Of a stretch of 64,000 nucleotides of DNA, positions 34,857-48,800 are shown in pieces. Position 1 is the stretch's first letter, and every line of letters begins with the position of its first letter. The stretch is from NCBI RefSeq assembly GCF_032854445.1, contig NW_027018033.1:1-64000 (forward strand), in the 5' to 3' direction. Under the pieces are notes generated by a model, which was not told the origin of the DNA, did not search any database, and saw only the letters and a program-made list of their open reading frames with translations. A program made the translations under genes and the position numbers. This DNA comes from Liolophura sinensis. Lineage: Eukaryota; Mollusca; Polyplacophora; Chitonida; Chitonidae.

Positions 34857-37800
34857 TTGAATGATCATTTATGTCATAATCACGTGCCCAGCAACGGCTC
34901 TTACTCCATGGAAACCAGGGAAATTTGAAATTTTTCAACAGCTGCCGATGCCTGGCTCAATTCCGCATCTTTTGGCACCTTACTGAAGTGGGTCAGTGTT
35001 CAGTTTTACTTTTTACAGCAGACTGTATCAAGTACCTTGTGTTTATCACGTACAAATGGTGTGGTTTTTCTACACGTAGATAAAGACATTGAGATTGTCT
35101 TGCACTTAGAAGTAAGGCAATTGCTGGGTGAGTTAAATGGGCTTAGCCCAAAGATTTGACGTCTTCTGGGCTACCGAAGGGCACATAACTTATAGTCAAA
35201 AGTTGAATATAGTAATGACCAGTCGCGATTGTACAGAGTACAGTGTAGCCGATTTCAATTAACAAAAAGACCAGGCAAAAATGCAAAAGTGGAAAAACTG
35301 TTCCAGTGCTGCTGGTAAGAGGCTAATCCGACGTATTTTGTGACGAGAAATCGAATGGTGCAAACCGCGTTGCTCTCCGACCAATACGTTTGGCTGTAGT
35401 GACAATTGAATGATCATTTATGTCATAATCACGTGCCCAGCAACGGCTCTTACTCCATGGAAACCAGGGAAATTTGCAATTTTTCAACAGCTGCCGATGC
35501 CTGGCCCAATTCCTCATCTTTTGGCACCTTATAATTGTGGGTCAGTGTTTAGTTTTACTTTTTACAGCAGACTGTTTCAAGTCCCTTGTGTTTTTCACGT
35601 ACAAATGGTGTGGTTTTTCTACACGTAGATAAAGACATTGAGATTGTCTTGCACTTAGAAGTAAGACAATTGCTGGGTGAGTTAAATGGGCTTGGCCCAA
35701 AGATTTCAGGTCTTCTGGGCTACCGAAGGGCACATAACTTATAGTCAAAAGTTGAATATAGTAATGACCAGTCGCGATTGTACAGAGTACAGTGTAGCCG
35801 ATTTCAATTAACAAAAAGACCAGGTAAAAATGCAAAAGTGGAAAAATTGTTCCAGTGCTGCTGGTAAGAGGCTAATCCGACGTATTTTGTGACGAGAAAT
35901 CGAATGGTGCAAACCGCGTTGCTCTCTGACCAATACTTTTGGCTGTAGCGACAATTGAATGATCATTTATGTCATAATCACGTGCCCAGCAACGGCTCTT
36001 ACTCCATGGAAACCAGGGAAATTTGCAATTTTTCAACAGCTGCCGATGCCTGGCTCAATTCCGCATCTTTTGGCACCTTACTGAAGTGGGTCAGTGTTCA
36101 GTTGTACTTTTTACAGCAGACTGTATCAAGTACCTTGTGTTTTTCACGTACAAATGGTGTTGTTTTTCTACACGTAGATAAAGACATTGAGATTGTCTTG
36201 CACTTAGAAGTAAGACAATTGCTGGGTGAGTTAAATGGGCTTGGCCCAAAGATTTCAGGTCTTCTGGGCTACCGAAGGGCACATAACTTATAGTCAACAG
36301 TTGAATATAGTAATGACCAGTCGCGATTGTACAGAGTACAGTGTAGCCGATTTCAATTAACAAAAAGACCAGGCAAAAATGCAAAAGTAGAAAAACTGTT
36401 CCAGTGCTGCTGGTAAGAGGCTAATCCGACGTATTTTGTGACGAGAAATCGAATGGTGCAAACCGCGTTGCTCTCCGACCAATACTTTTGGCTGTAGTGA
36501 CAATTGAATGATCATTTATGTCATAATCACGTGCCCAGCAACGGCTCTTACTCCATGGAAACCAGGGAAATTTGCAATTTTTCAACAGGTGCCGATGCCT
36601 GGCTCAATTCCTCATCTTTTGGCACCTTATTCATGTGGGTCTGTGGTCAGTTGTACTTTTTACAGCAGACTGTATCAAGTACCTTGTGTTTTTCACGTAC
36701 AAATGGTGTGGTTTTTCTACACGTAGATAAAGACATTGAGATTGTCTTGGACTTAGAAGTAAGACAATTGCTGGGTGAGTTAAATGGGCTTAGCCCAAAG
36801 ATTTGACGTCTTCTGGGCTACCGAAGGGCACATAACTTATAGTCAAAAGTTGAATATAGTAATGACCAGTCGCGATTGTACAGAGTACAGTGTAGCCGAT
36901 TTCAATTAACAAAAAGACCGGGTAAAAATGCAAAAGTGTAAAAACTGTTCCAGTGCTGCTGGTAAGAGGCTAATCCGACGTATTTTGTGACGAGAAATCG
37001 AATGGTGCAAACCGCGTTGCTCTCCGACCAATACTTTTGCCTGTAGCGACAATTGAATGATCATTTATGTCATAATCACGTGCCCAGCAACGGCTCTTAC
37101 TCCATGGAAACCAGGGAAATTTGCAATTTTTCAACAGCTGCCGATGCCTGGCCCAATTCCTCATCTTTTGGCACCTTATAATTGTGGGTCAGTGTTTAGT
37201 TGTACTTTTTACAGCAGACTGTATCAAGTACCTTGTGTTTTTCACGTACAAATGGTGTGGTTTTTCTACACGTAGATAAAGACATTGAGATTGTCTTGGA
37301 CTTAGAAGTAAGACAATTGCTGGGTGAGTTAAATGGGCTTGGCCCAAAGATTTCAGGTCTTCTGGGCTACCGAAGGGCACATAACTTATAGTCAAAAGTT
37401 GAATATAGTAATGACCAGTCGCGATTGTACAGAGTACAGTGTAGCCGATTTCAATTAACAAAAAGACCAGGTAAAAATGCAAAAGTGGAAAAATTGTTCC
37501 AGTGCTGCTGGTAAGAGGCTAATCCGACGTATTTTGTGACGAGAAATCGAATGGTGCAAACCGCGTTGCTCTCCGACCAATACTTTTGGCTGTAGTGACA
37601 ATTGAATGATCATTTATGTCATAATCACGTGCCCAGCAACGGCTCTTACTCCATGGAAACCAGGGAAATTTGCAATTTTTCAACAGGTGCCGATGCCTGG
37701 CTCAATTCCTCATCTTTTGGCACCTTATTCATGTGGGTCTGTGGTCAGTTGTACTTTTTACAGCAGACTGTATCAAGTACCTTGTGTTTTTCACGTACAA

Positions 37801-38699
37801 ATGGTGTCGTTTTTCTACACGTAGATAAAGACATTGAGATTGTCTTGGACTTAGAAGTAAGACAATTGCTGGGTGAGTTAAATGGGCTTAGCCCAAAGAT
37901 TTGACGTCTTCTGGGCTACCGAAGGGCACATAACTTATAGTCAAAAGTTGAATATAGTAATGACCAGTCGCGATTGTACAGAGTACAGTGTAGCCGATTT
38001 CAATTAACAAAAAGACCGGGTAAAAATGCAAAAGTGTAAAAACTGTTCCAGTGCTGCTGGTAAGAGGCTAATCCGACGTATTTTGTGACGAGAAATCGAA
38101 TGGTGCAAACCGCGTTGCTCTCCGACCAATACTTTTGCCTGTAGCGACAATTGAATGATCATTTATGTCATAATCACGTGCCCAGCAACGGCTCTTACTC
38201 CATGGAAACCAGGGAAATTTGCAATTTTTCAACAGCTGCCGATGCCTGGCCCAATTCCTCATCTTTTGGCACCTTATAATTGTGGGTCAGTGTTTAGTTG
38301 TACTTTTTACAGCAGACTGTATCAAGTACCTTATGTTTTTCACGTACAAATGGTGTGGTTTTTCTACACGTAGATAAAGACATTGAGATTGTCTTGGACT
38401 TAGAAGTAAGACAATTGCTGGGTGAGTTAAATGGGCTTGGCCCAAAGATTTCAGGTCTTCTGGGCTACCGAAGGGCACATAACTTATAGTCAAAAGTTGA
38501 ATATAGTAATGACCAGTCGCGATTGTACAGAGTACAGTGTAGCCGATTTCAATTAACAAAAAGACCAGGTAAAAATGCAAAAGTGGAAAAATTGTTCCAG
38601 TGCTGCTGGTAAGAGGCTAATCCGACGTATTTTGTGACGAGAAATCGAATGGTGCAAACCGCGTTGCTCTCCGACCAATACTTTTGGCTGTAGTGACAA
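34857..38699. repeat. 7-monomer higher-order repeat (m64-m70)
   Basis: Starts are 34857, 35406, 35955, 36504, 37053, 37602 and 38151, total 3843 bp. Slots read 7, 8, 9, 1, 2, 1, 2, so the slot 1-2 pair is doubled. Both slot 1 copies carry CAGGTGCC, AATTCCTC and TGACGTC. The first five monomers match 27720-30464, 7137 bp (13 x 549) upstream, in type and in private variants such as CAGGTGCC with AATTCCTC. Confidence 0.75.
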
Positions 38700-40894
38700 T
38701 TGAATGATCATTTATGTCATAATCACGTGCCCAGCAACGGCTCTTACTCCATGGAAACCAGGGAAATTTGCAATTTTTCAACAGCTGCCGATGCCTGGCT
38801 CAATTCCGCATCTTTTGGCACCTTATTCATGTGGGTCTGTGGTCAGTTGTACTTTTTACAGCAGACTGTATCAAGTACCTTGTGTTTTTCACGTACAAAT
38901 GGTGTTGTTTTTCTACACGTAGATAAAGACATTGAGATTGTCTTGGACTTAGAAGTAAGACAATTGCTGGGTGAGTTAAATGGGCTTGGCCCAAAGATTT
39001 CAGGTCTTCTGGGCTACCGAAGGGCACATAACTTATAGTCAAAAGTTGAATATAGTAATGACCAGTCGCGATTAAACAGAGTACAGTGTAGCCGATTTCT
39101 ATTAACAAAAAGACCAGGCAAAAATGCAAAAGTGGAAAAACTGTTCCAGTGCTGCTGGTAAGAGGCTAATCCGACGTATTTTGTGACGAGAAATCGAATG
39201 GTGCAAACCGCGTTGCTCTCTGACCAATACTTTTGGCTGTAGTGACAACTGAATGATCATTTATGTCATAATCACGTGCCCAGCAACGGCTCTTACTCCA
39301 TGGAAACCAGGGAAATTTGCAATTTTTCAACAGCTGCCGATGCCTGTCTCAATTCCGCATCTTTTGGCACCTTACTGAAGTGAGTCAGTGTCCAGTTGTA
39401 CTTTTTACAGCAGACTGTATCAAGTACCTTGTGTTTTTCACGTACAAATGGTGTGGTTTTTCTACACGTAGATAAAGACATTGAGATTGTCTTGCACTTA
39501 GAAGTAAGACAATTGCTGGGTGAGTTAAATGGGCTTAGCCCAAAGATTTCAGGTCTTCTGGGCTACCGAAGGGCACATAACTTATAGTCAAAAGTTGAAT
39601 ATAGTAATGACCAGTCGCGATTGTACAGAGTACAGTGTAGCCGATTTCAATTAACAAAAAGACCAGGCAAAAATGCAAAAGTGGAAAAACTGTTCCAGTG
39701 CTGCTGGTAAGAGGCTAATCCGACGTATTTTGTGACGAGAAATCGAATGATGCAAACCGCGTTGCTCTCCGACCAATACTTTTGGCTGTAGTGACAATTG
39801 AATGATCATTTATGTCATAATCACGTGCCCAGCAACGGCTCTTACTCCATGGAAACCAGGGAAATTTGCAATTTTTCAACAACTGCCGATGCCTGGCTCA
39901 ATTCCGCAACTTTTGGCACCTTACTGAAGTGGGTCAGTGTTCAGTTTTACTTTTTACAGCAGACTGTATCAAGTACCTTGTGTTTATCACGTACAAATGG
40001 TGTGGTTTTTCTACACGTAGATAAAGACATTGAGATTGTCTTGCACTTAGAAGTAAGACAATTGCTGGGTGAGTTAAATGGGCTTGGCCCAAAGATTTCA
40101 GGTCTTCTGGGCTACCGAAGGGCACATAACTTATAGTCAAAAGTTGAATATAGTAATGACCAGTCGCGATTGTACAGAGTACAGTGTAGCCGATTTCAAT
40201 TAACAAAAAGACCAGACAAAAATGCAAAAGTGGAAAAACTGTTCCAGTGCTGCTGGTAAGAGGCTAATCCGATGTATTTTGTGACGAGAAATCGAATGGT
40301 GCAAACCGCGTTGCTCTCCGACCAATACTTTTGGCTGTAGTGACAATTGAATGATCATTTATGTCATAATCACGTGCCCAGCAACGGCTCTTACTCCATG
40401 GAAACCAGGGAAATTTGCAATTTTTCAACAGCTGCCGATGCCTGGCCCAATTCCTCATCTTTTGGCACCTTATAATTGTGGGTCAGTGTTTAGTTGTACT
40501 TTTTACAGCAGACTGTATCAAGTACCTTGTGTTTTTCACGTACAAATGGTGTGGTTTTTCTACACGTAGATAAAGACATTGAGATTGTCTTGGACTTAGA
40601 AGTAAGACAATTGCTGGGTGAGTTAAATGGGCTTAGCCCAAAGATTTGACGTCTTCTGGGCTACCGAAGGGCACATAACTTATAGTCAAAAGTTGAATAT
40701 AGTAATGACCAGTCGCGATTGTACAGAGTACAGTGTAGCCGATTTGAATTAACAAAAGACCAGGCAAAAATGCAAAAGTGGAAAAACTGTTCCAGTGCTG
40801 CTGGTAAGAGGCTAATCCGACGTATTTTGTGACGAGAAATCGAATGGTGCAAACCGCGTTGCTCTCCGACCAATACGTTTTGCTGTAGTGACAA
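38700..40894. repeat. Monomers m71-m74 (D, A, B, E)
   Basis: Starts are 38700, 39249, 39798 and 40347. Monomer m71 has GATTAAACAG and GATTTCTATTAAC near its end. Monomer m72 ends with CGAATGATGC. The same pairing, CTATTAAC then CGAATGATGC, occurs at 62854-63951. Monomer m73 has slot 4-like TTTATCACG and GTTTTAC with AATCCGATGTATT. Confidence 0.7.
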
Positions 40895-43800
40895 TTGAAT
40901 GATCATTTATGTCATAATCACGTGCCCAGCAACGGCTCTTACTCCATGGAAACCAGGGAAATTTGCAATTTATCAACAGCTCCCGATGCCTGGCTCAATT
41001 CCGCATCTTTTGGCACCTTATTCATGTGGTCTGTGGTCAGTTGTACTTTTTACAGCAGACTGTATCAAGTACCTTGTGTTTTTATGTACAAATGGTCTGG
41101 TCTTTCTACACATAGATAAAGACATTGAGATTGTCTTGGAGTAAGAAGTAAGACAATTGCTGGGTGAGTTAAATGGGCTTAGCCCAAAGATTTCAGGTCT
41201 TCTGGGCTACCGAAGGGCACATAACTTATAGTCAAAAGTTGAATATAGTAATGACCAGTCGCGATTGTACAGAGTACAGTGTAGCCGATTTCAATTAACA
41301 AAAAGACCAGGTAAAAATGCAAAAGTGGAAAAATTGTTCCAGTGCTGTTGGTAAGAGGCTAATCCGACGTATTTTGTGACGAGAAAATCGAATGGTGCAA
41401 ACCGCGTTGCTCTCTGACCAATACTTTTGGCTGTAGCGACAATTGCATGATTATTTATGTCATAATCACGTGCCCAGCAAACGGCTCTTACTCCATGGAA
41501 ACAAGGGAAATTTGCAATTTTTTCAACAGCTGCCGATGCCTGGCTCAATTCCGCATCTTTTGGCACCTTATTCATGTGGGTCTGTGGTCAGTTGTACTTT
41601 TTACAGCAGACTGTATCAAGTACCTTGTGTTTTTCACGTACAAATGGTGTTGTTTTTCTACACGTAGATAAAGACATTGAGATTGTCTTGGACTTAGAAG
41701 TAAGACAATTGCTGGGTGAGTTAAATGGGCTTGGCCCAAAGATTTCAGGTCTTCTGGGCTACCGAAGGGCACATAACTTATAGTCAAAAGTTGAATATAG
41801 TAATGACCAGTCGCGATTGTACAGAGTACAGTGTAGCCGATTTCAATTAACAAAAAGACCAGGCAAAAATGCAAAAGTGGAAAAACTGTTCCAGTGCTGC
41901 TGGTAAGAGGCTAATCCGACGTATTTTGTGACGAGAAATCGAATGGTGCAAACCGCGTTGCTCTCCGACCAATACTTTTGGCTGTAGTGACAAATGAATG
42001 ATCATTTATGTCATAATCACGTGCCCAGCAACGGCTCTTACTCCATGGAAACCAGGGAAATTTGCAATTTTTCAACAGCTGCCGATGCCTGTCTCAATTC
42101 CGCATCTTTTGGCACCTTACTGAATTGAGTTAGTGTTCAGTTGTACTTTTTACAGCAGACTGTATCAAGTACCTTGTGTTTTTCACGTACAAATGGTGTG
42201 GTTTTTCTACACGTAGATAAAGACATTGAGATTGTCTTGGACTTAGAAGTAAGACAATTGCTGGGTGAGTTAAATGGGCTTAGCCCAAAGATTTGACGTC
42301 TTCTGGGCTACGAAGGGCACATAACTTATAGTCAAAAGTTGAATATAGTAATGACCAGTCGCGATTGTACAGAGTACAGTGTAGCCGATTTGAATTAACA
42401 AAAAGACCAGGCAAAAATGCAAAAGTGGAAAAACTGTTCCAGTGCTGCTGGTAAGAGGCTTAATCCGACGTATTTTTGTGACGAGAAATCGAATGGTGCA
42501 AACCGCGTTGCTCTCCGACCAATACGTTTGGCTGTAGTGACAATTGAATGATCATTTATGTCATAATCACGTGCCCAGCAACGGCTCTTACTCCATGGGA
42601 AACCAGGGAAATTTGCAATTTATCAACAGCTGCCGATGCCTGGCCCAATTCCGCATCTTTTGGCACCTTATCATGTGGGTCTGTGGTCAGTTGTACTTTT
42701 TACAGCAGACTGTATCAAGTATCTTGTGTTTTTCACGTACAAATGGTGTGGTTTTTCTACACGTAGATAAAGACATTGAGATTGTCTTGGACTTAGAAGT
42801 AAGACAATTGCTGGGTGAGTTAAATGGGCTTGGCCCAAAGATTTCAGGTCTTCTGGGCTACCGAAGGGCACATAACTTATAGTCAAAAGTTGAATATAGT
42901 AATGACCAGTCGCGATTGTACAGAGTACAGTGTAGCCGATTTCAATTAACAAAAAGACCAGGCAAAAATGCAAAAGTGCGAAAACTGTTCCAGTGCTGCT
43001 GGTAAGAGGCTAATCCGACGTATTTTGTGACGAGAAATCGAATGTGCAAACCGCGTTGCTCTCCGACCAATACTTTTGGCTGTAGTGACAATTGAATGAT
43101 CATTTATGTCATAATCACGTGCCCAGCAACGGCTCTTACTCCATGGAAACCAGGGAAATTTGCAATTTTTTCAACAGCTGCCGATGCCTGGCTCAATTCC
43201 GCATCTTTTGGCACCTTATTCATGTGGGTCTGTGGTCAGTTGTACTTTTTACAGCAGACTGTATCAAGTACCTTGTGTTTTTCACGTACAAATGGTGTTG
43301 TTTTTCTACACGTAGTGATAAAGACATTGAGATTGTCTTGGACTTAGAAGTAAGACAATTGCTGGGTGAGTTAAATGGGCTTGGCCCAAAGATTTCAGGT
43401 CTTCTGGGCTACCGAAGGGCACATAACTTATAGTCAAAAGTTGAATATAGTAATGACCAGTCGCGATTGTACAGAGTACAGTGTAGCCGATTTCAATTAA
43501 CAAAAAGACCAGGCAAAAATGCAAAAGTGGAAAAACTGTTCAGTGCTGCTGGTAAGAGGCTAATCCGACGTATTTGTGACGAGAAATCGAATGGTGCAAA
43601 CCGCGTTGCTCTCCGACCAATACTTTTGGCTGTAGTGACAATTGAATGATCATTTATGTCATAATCACGTGCCCAGCAACGGCTCTTACTCCATGGAAAC
43701 CAGGGAAATTTGCAATTTTTCAACAGCTGCCGATGCCTGTCTCAATTCCGCATCTTTTGGCACCTTACTGAAGTGAGTTAGTGTTCAGTTGTACTTTTTA

Positions 43801-44739
43801 CAGCAGACTGTATCAAGTACCTTGTGTTTTTCACGTACAAATGGTGTGGTTTTTCTACACGTAGATAAAGACATTGAGATTGTCTTGGACTTAGAAGTAA
43901 GACAATTGCTGGGTGAGTTAAATGGGCTTAGCCCAAAGATTTGACGTCTTCTGGGCTACCGAAGGGCACATAACTTATAGTCAAAAGTTGAATATAGTAA
44001 TGACCAGTCGCGATTGTACAGAGTACAGTGTAGCCGATTTCAATTAACAAAAAGACCAGGTAAAAATGCAAAAGTGGAAAAACTGTTCCAGTGCTGCTGG
44101 TAAGAGGCTAATCCGACGTATTTTGTGACGAGAAATCGAATGGTGCAAACCGCGTTGCTCTCCGACCAATACTTTTGCCTGTAGCGACAATTGAATGATC
44201 ATTTATGTCATTATCACGTGCCCAGCAACGGCTCTTACTCCATGGAAACCAGGGAAATTTGCAATTTTTCAACAGCTGCCGATGCCTGGCCCAATTCCTC
44301 ATCTTTTGGCACCTTATAATTGTGGGTCAGTGTTTAGTTGTACTTTTTACAGCAGACTGTATCAAGTACCTTGTGTTTTTCACGTACAAATGGTGTGGTT
44401 TTTCTACACGTAGATAAAGACATTGAGATTGTCTTGGACTTAGAAGTAAGACAATTGCTGGGTGAGTTAAATGGGCTTGGCCCAAAGATTTCAGGTCTTC
44501 TGGGCTACCGAAGGGCACATAACTTATAGTCAAAAGTTGAATATAGTAATGACCAGTCGCGATTGTACAGAGTACAGTGTAGCCGATTTCAATTAACAAA
44601 AAGACCAGGTAAAAATGCAAAAGTGGAAAAATTGTTCCAGTGCTGCTGGTAAGAGGCTAATCCGACGTATTTTGTGACGAGAAATCGAATGGTGCAAACC
44701 GCGTTGCTCTCTGACCAATACTTTTGGCTGTAGCGACAA
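40895..44739. repeat. Indel-rich block m75-m81, duplicated at 45.8-49.1 kb
   Basis: Starts are 40895, 41443, 41994, 42544, 43092, 43642 and 44191. Types are D', D, Q-like A (GAGTTAG), D (TATCAAGTATCTTG), D, Q-like A and E. There are many one- or two-base gains and losses: GAAAATCG at about 41386, GCAAACGGC at about 41478, GCTACGAAGG at about 42307, GGCTTAATCC at about 42458, CATGGGAAACC at about 42595 and CGTAGTGATAAAG at about 43313. Some markers are shared with the second copy and some are not. Confidence 0.75.
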
Positions 44740-45837
44740 TTGAATGATCATTTATGTCATAATCACGTGCCCAGCAACGGCTCTTACTCCATGGAAACAA
44801 GGGAAATTGGCAATTTTTCAACAGCTGCCGATGCCTGGCTCAATTCCGCATCTTTTGGCACCTTACTGAAGTGAGTCAGTGTTCAGTTTTACTTTTTACA
44901 GCAGACTGTATCAAGTACCTTGTGTTTATCACGTACAAATGGTGTGGTTTTTCTACACGTAGATAAAGACATTGAGATTGTCTTGCACTTAGAAGTAAGA
45001 CAATTGCTGGGTGAGTTAAATGGGCTTAGCCCAAAGATTTGACGTCTTCTGGGCTACCGAAGGGCACATAACTTATAGTCAAAAGTTGAATATAGTAATG
45101 ACCAGTCGCGATTAAACAGAGTACAGTGTAGCCGATTTGAATTAACAAAAAGACCAGGCAAAAATGCAAAAGTGGAAAAACTGTTCCAGTGCTGCTGGTA
45201 AGAGGCTAATCCGACGTATTTTGTGACGAGAAATCGAATGGTGCAAACCGCGTTGCTCTCTGACCAATACTTTTGGCTGTAGCGACAATTGAATGATCAT
45301 TTATGTCATAATCACGTGCCCAGCAACGGCTCTTACTCCATGGAAACAAGGGAAATTTGCAATTTTTCAACAGCTGCCGATGCCTGGCCCAATTCCGCAT
45401 CTTTTGGCACCTTACTGAAGTGAGTCAGTGTTCAGTTTTACTTTTTACAGCAGACTGTATCAAGTACCTTGTGTTTATCACGTACAAATGGTGTGGTTTT
45501 TCTACACGTAGATAAAGACATTGAGATTGTCTTGCACTTAGAAGTAAGACAATTGCTGGGTGAGTTAAATGGGCTTAGCCCAAAGATTTGACGTCTTCTG
45601 GGCTACCGAAGGGCACATAACTTATAGTCAAAAGTTGAATATAGTAATGACCAGTCGCGATTGTACAGAGTACAGTGTAGCCGATTTCAATTAACAAAAA
45701 GACCAGGCAAAAATGCAAAAGTGGAAAAACTGTTCCAGTGCTGCTGGTAAGAGGCTAATCCGACGTATTTTGTGACGAGAAATCGAATGGTGCAAACCGC
45801 GTTGCTCTCCGACCAATACGTTTGGCTGTAGTGACAA
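44740..45837. repeat. Two adjacent TGACGTC-bearing monomers (m82, m83)
   Basis: Starts are 44740 and 45289. Both have GAAGTGAGTCAG, GTTTTAC, TTTATCACG, CTTGCAC and TGACGTC. Monomer m82 also has TTGGCAATTT, GATTAAACAG and GATTTGAATTAAC. With the next two copies they form a run of four consecutive TGACGTC-bearing monomers, the longest in the window. Confidence 0.7.
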
Positions 45838-48800
45838 TTGAATGATCATTTATGTCATAATCACGTGCCCAGCAACGGCTCTTACTCCATGGAAACCAGG
45901 GAAATTTGCAATTTATCAACAGCTGCCGATGCCTGGCCCAATTCCGCATCTTTTGGCACCTTATTCATGTGGGTCTGTGGTCAGTTGTACTTTTTACAGC
46001 AGACTGTATCAAGTACCTTGTGTTTTTTATGTACAAATGGTCTGGTCTTTCTACACATAGATAAAGACATTGAGATTGTCTTGGAGTAAGAAGTAAGACA
46101 ATTGCTGGGTGAGTTAAATGGGCTTAGCCCAAAGATTTGACGTCTTCTGGGCTACCGAAGGGCACATAACTTATAGTCAAAAGTTGAATATAGTAATGAC
46201 CAGTCGCGATTGTACAGAGTACAGTGTAGCCGATTTCAATTAACAAAAAGACCAGGTAAAAATGCAAAAGTGGAAAAACTGTTCCAGTGCTGCTGGTAAG
46301 AGGCTAATCCGACGTATTTTGTGACGAGAAATCGAATGGTGCAAACCGCGTTGCTCTCCGACCAATACTTTTGGCTGTAGTGACAAATGAATGATCATTT
46401 ATGTCATAATCACGTGCCCAGCAACGGCTCTTACTCCATGGAAACCAGGGAAATTTGCAATTTTTCAACAGCTGCCGATGCCTGTCTCAATTCGCATCTT
46501 TTGGCACCTTACTGAAGTGAGTTAGTGTTCAGTTGTACTTTTTACAGCAGACTGTATCAAGTACCTTGTGTTTTTCACGTACAAATGGTGTGGTTTTTCT
46601 ACACGTAGATAAAGACATTGAGATTGTCTTGGACTTAGAAGTAAGACAATTGCTGGGTGAGTTAAATGGGCTTAGCCCAAAGATTTGACGTCTTCTGGGC
46701 TACCGAAGGGCACATAACTTATAGTCAAAAGTTGAATATAGTAATGACCAGTCGCGATTGTACAGAGTACAGTGTAGCCGATTTGAATTAACAAAAAGAC
46801 CAGGCAAAAATGCAAAAGTGGAAAAACTGTTCCAGTGCTGCTGGTAAGAGGCTAATCCGACGTATTTTGTGACGAGAAATCGAATGGTGCAAACCGCGTT
46901 GCTCTCCGACCAATACGTTTGGCTGTAGTGACAATTGAATGATCATTTATGTCATAATCACGTGCCCAGCAACGGCTCTTACTCCATGGAAACCAGGGAA
47001 AATTTGCAATTTATCAACAGCTGCCGATGCCTGGCCAATTCCGCATCTTTTGGCACCTTATTCATGTGGGTCTGTGGTCAGTTGTACTTTTTACAGCAGA
47101 CTGTATCAAGTATCTTGTGTTTTTCACGTACAAATGGTGTTGTTTTTCTACACGTAGATAAAGACATTGAGATTGTCTTGGACTTAGAAGTAAGACAATT
47201 GCTGGGTGAGTTAAATGGGCTTGGCCCAAAGATTTCAGGTCTTCTGGGCTACCGAAGGGCACATAACTTATAGTCAAAAGTTGAATATAGTAATGACCAG
47301 TCGCGATTGTACAGAGTACAGTGTAGCCGATTTCAATTAACAAAAGACCAGGCAAAAATGCAAAAGTGCGAAAACTGTTCCAGTGCTGCTGGTAAGAGGC
47401 TAATCCGACGTATTTTGTGACGAGAAATCGAATGGTGCAAACCGCGTTGCTCTCCGACCAATACTTTTGGCTGTAGTGACAATTGAATGATCATTTATGT
47501 CATAATCACGTGCCCAGCAACGGCTCTTACTCCATGGAAACCAGGGAAATTTGCAATTTTTCAACAGCTGCCGATGCCTGGCTCAATTCCGCATCTTTTG
47601 GCACCTTATTCATGTGGGTCTGTGGTCAGTTGTACTTTTTACAGCAGACTGTATCAAGTACCTTGTGTTTTTCACGTACAAATGGTGTTGTTTTTCTACA
47701 CGTAGATAAAGACATTGAGATTGTCTTGGACTTAGAAGTAAGACAATTGCTGGGTGAGTTAAATGGCTTGGCCCAAAGATTTCAGGTCTTCTGGGCTACC
47801 GAAGGGCACATAACTTATAGTCAAAAGTTGAATATAGTAATGACCAGTCGCGATTGTACAGAGTACAGTGTAGCCGATTTCAATTAACAAAAAGACCAGG
47901 CAAAAATGCAAAAGTGGAAAAACTGTTCAGTGCTGCTGGTAAGAGGCTAATCCGACGTATTTTGTGACGAGAAATCGAATGGTGCAAACCGCGTTGCTCT
48001 CCGACCAATACTTTTGGCTGTAGTGACAATTGAATGATCATTTATGTCATAATCACGTGCCCAGCAACGGCTCTTACTCCATGGAAACCAGGGAAATTTG
48101 CAATTTTTCAACAGCTGCCGATGCCTGTCTCAATTCCGCATCTTTTGGCACCTTACTGAAGTGAGTTAGTGTTCAGTTGTACTTTTTACAGCAGACTGTA
48201 TCAAGTACCTTGTGTTTTTCACGTACAAATGGTGTGGTTTTTCTACACGTAGATAAAGACATTGAGATTGTCTTGGACTTAGAAGTAAGACAATTGCTGG
48301 GTGAGTTAAATGGGCTTAGCCCAAAGATTTGACGTCTTCTGGGCTACCGAAGGGCACATAACTTATAGTCAAAAGTTGAATATAGTAATGACCAGTCGCG
48401 ATTGTACAGAGTACAGTGTAGCCGATTTCAATTAACAAAAAGACCAGGTAAAAATGCAAAAGTGGAAAAACTGTTCCAGTGCTGCTGGTAAGAGGCTAAT
48501 CCGACGTATTTTGTGACGAGAAATCGAATGGAGCAAACCGCGTTGCTCTCCGACCAATACTTTTGCCTGTAGCGACAATTGAATGATCATTTATGTCATA
48601 ATCACGTGCCCAGCAACGGCTCTTACTCCATGGAAACCAGGGAAATTTGCAATTTTTCAACAGCTGCCGATGCCTGGCCCAATTCCTCATCTTTTGGCAC
48701 CTTATAATTGTGGGTCAGTGTTTACTTGTACTTCTTACAGCAGACTGTATCAAGTACCTTGTGTTTTTCACGTACAAATGGTGTTGTTTTTCTACACGTA

